Below, piece by piece: positions 64,000-64,000 of a stretch of 64,000 nucleotides of DNA. The position numbers were made by a program, and so were the translations under genes. Source of the stretch: Butyrivibrio sp. YAB3001 (GTDB taxonomy: Bacteria; Bacillota; Clostridia; Lachnospirales; Lachnospiraceae); NCBI RefSeq assembly GCF_900112195.1, contig NZ_FOKR01000002.1, positions 368,833 to 432,832 on the forward strand, in the 5' to 3' direction. The notes beneath the pieces are model-generated. The model was not told where the DNA came from. It ran no database searches and saw only the letters and a list, made by a program, of their open reading frames with translations. Every line of letters starts with the position of its first letter. Position 1 is the stretch's first letter.

Positions 64000-64000
64000 A

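Noticed and set aside
1-64000. Prophage, integrative element, tRNA or rRNA genes
   Set aside because: No integrase, transposase, phage structural gene, tRNA cloverleaf or rRNA segment was seen.

Overview
The window looks like a chromosomal segment from a Gram-positive, motile anaerobe of the class Clostridia, most likely Lachnospiraceae (a Butyrivibrio-like organism is my best guess, not proven). The grounds are moderate-to-low GC, AGGAGG-type ribosome sites, pyruvate phosphate dikinase, two Cache-type chemoreceptors, a FapA-like protein, a class B sortase, a DUF4015 hydrolase, and a VTC / DUF4956 / carbohydrate-binding triad. No rRNA, tRNA, insertion sequence or prophage was seen.

Layout. 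1-6244 is a type II-A CRISPR-Cas locus: cas9, cas1, cas2 and csn2 are translationally coupled on the minus strand, a tracrRNA gene diverges upstream of cas9, and the first leader-proximal repeat of the array lies at the left edge with the spacers outside the window. 6400-12400 holds a small membrane protein, a histidine phosphatase, a DUF4015 hydrolase, an EamA transporter (probably a leaderless mRNA), two paralogous secreted proteins and an MscS channel. 12490-25860 holds a FapA-like protein with about twelve N-terminal repeats, two chemoreceptors, PPDK with an unusual C-terminal tail, a GDPD enzyme, an MFS carrier and a DegV protein. 26080-33690 holds an ABC-F ATPase with one intact and one decayed site, PurC, the carbohydrate-binding / VTC / DUF4956 operon, a Nudix hydrolase and a CobW-like GTPase without the usual metal motif. 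33860-41160 is a sensory block: a catalytically dead hybrid-kinase relic, a DUF2974 lipase-like membrane protein, an HD-GYP protein and a 7TM sensor. 41340-48520 holds thrH-trpB2, an AT-rich ABC transporter pair, PHP and HAD hydrolases, and a fused remnant of an MBOAT/SGNH acyltransferase pair. 48660-57340 holds Maf, the polyphosphate pair ppk-ppx, pheA, a DUF5050 protein and pyrBI. 57480-64000 holds a CAP lipoprotein, sortase B, a CPBP protease, DinB and, cut by the right edge, an adenosine-deaminase-fold protein fused to a SLOG-like domain.

How genes work together. The Cas operon, tracrRNA and leader motif look intact, so adaptation and interference are probably functional. Polyphosphate is a recurring theme (Ppk1, Ppx, and a VTC-domain protein of polyphosphate-polymerase type). 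thrH and trpB2 form a two-gene operon whose enzymes may share phosphoserine chemistry. The most novel-looking item is the deaminase-SLOG fusion at the right edge; other second-look items are the FapA repeat array, the PPDK tail, the dead hybrid kinase, the HD-GYP protein with a relic GGDEF, and the MBOAT/SGNH deletion.
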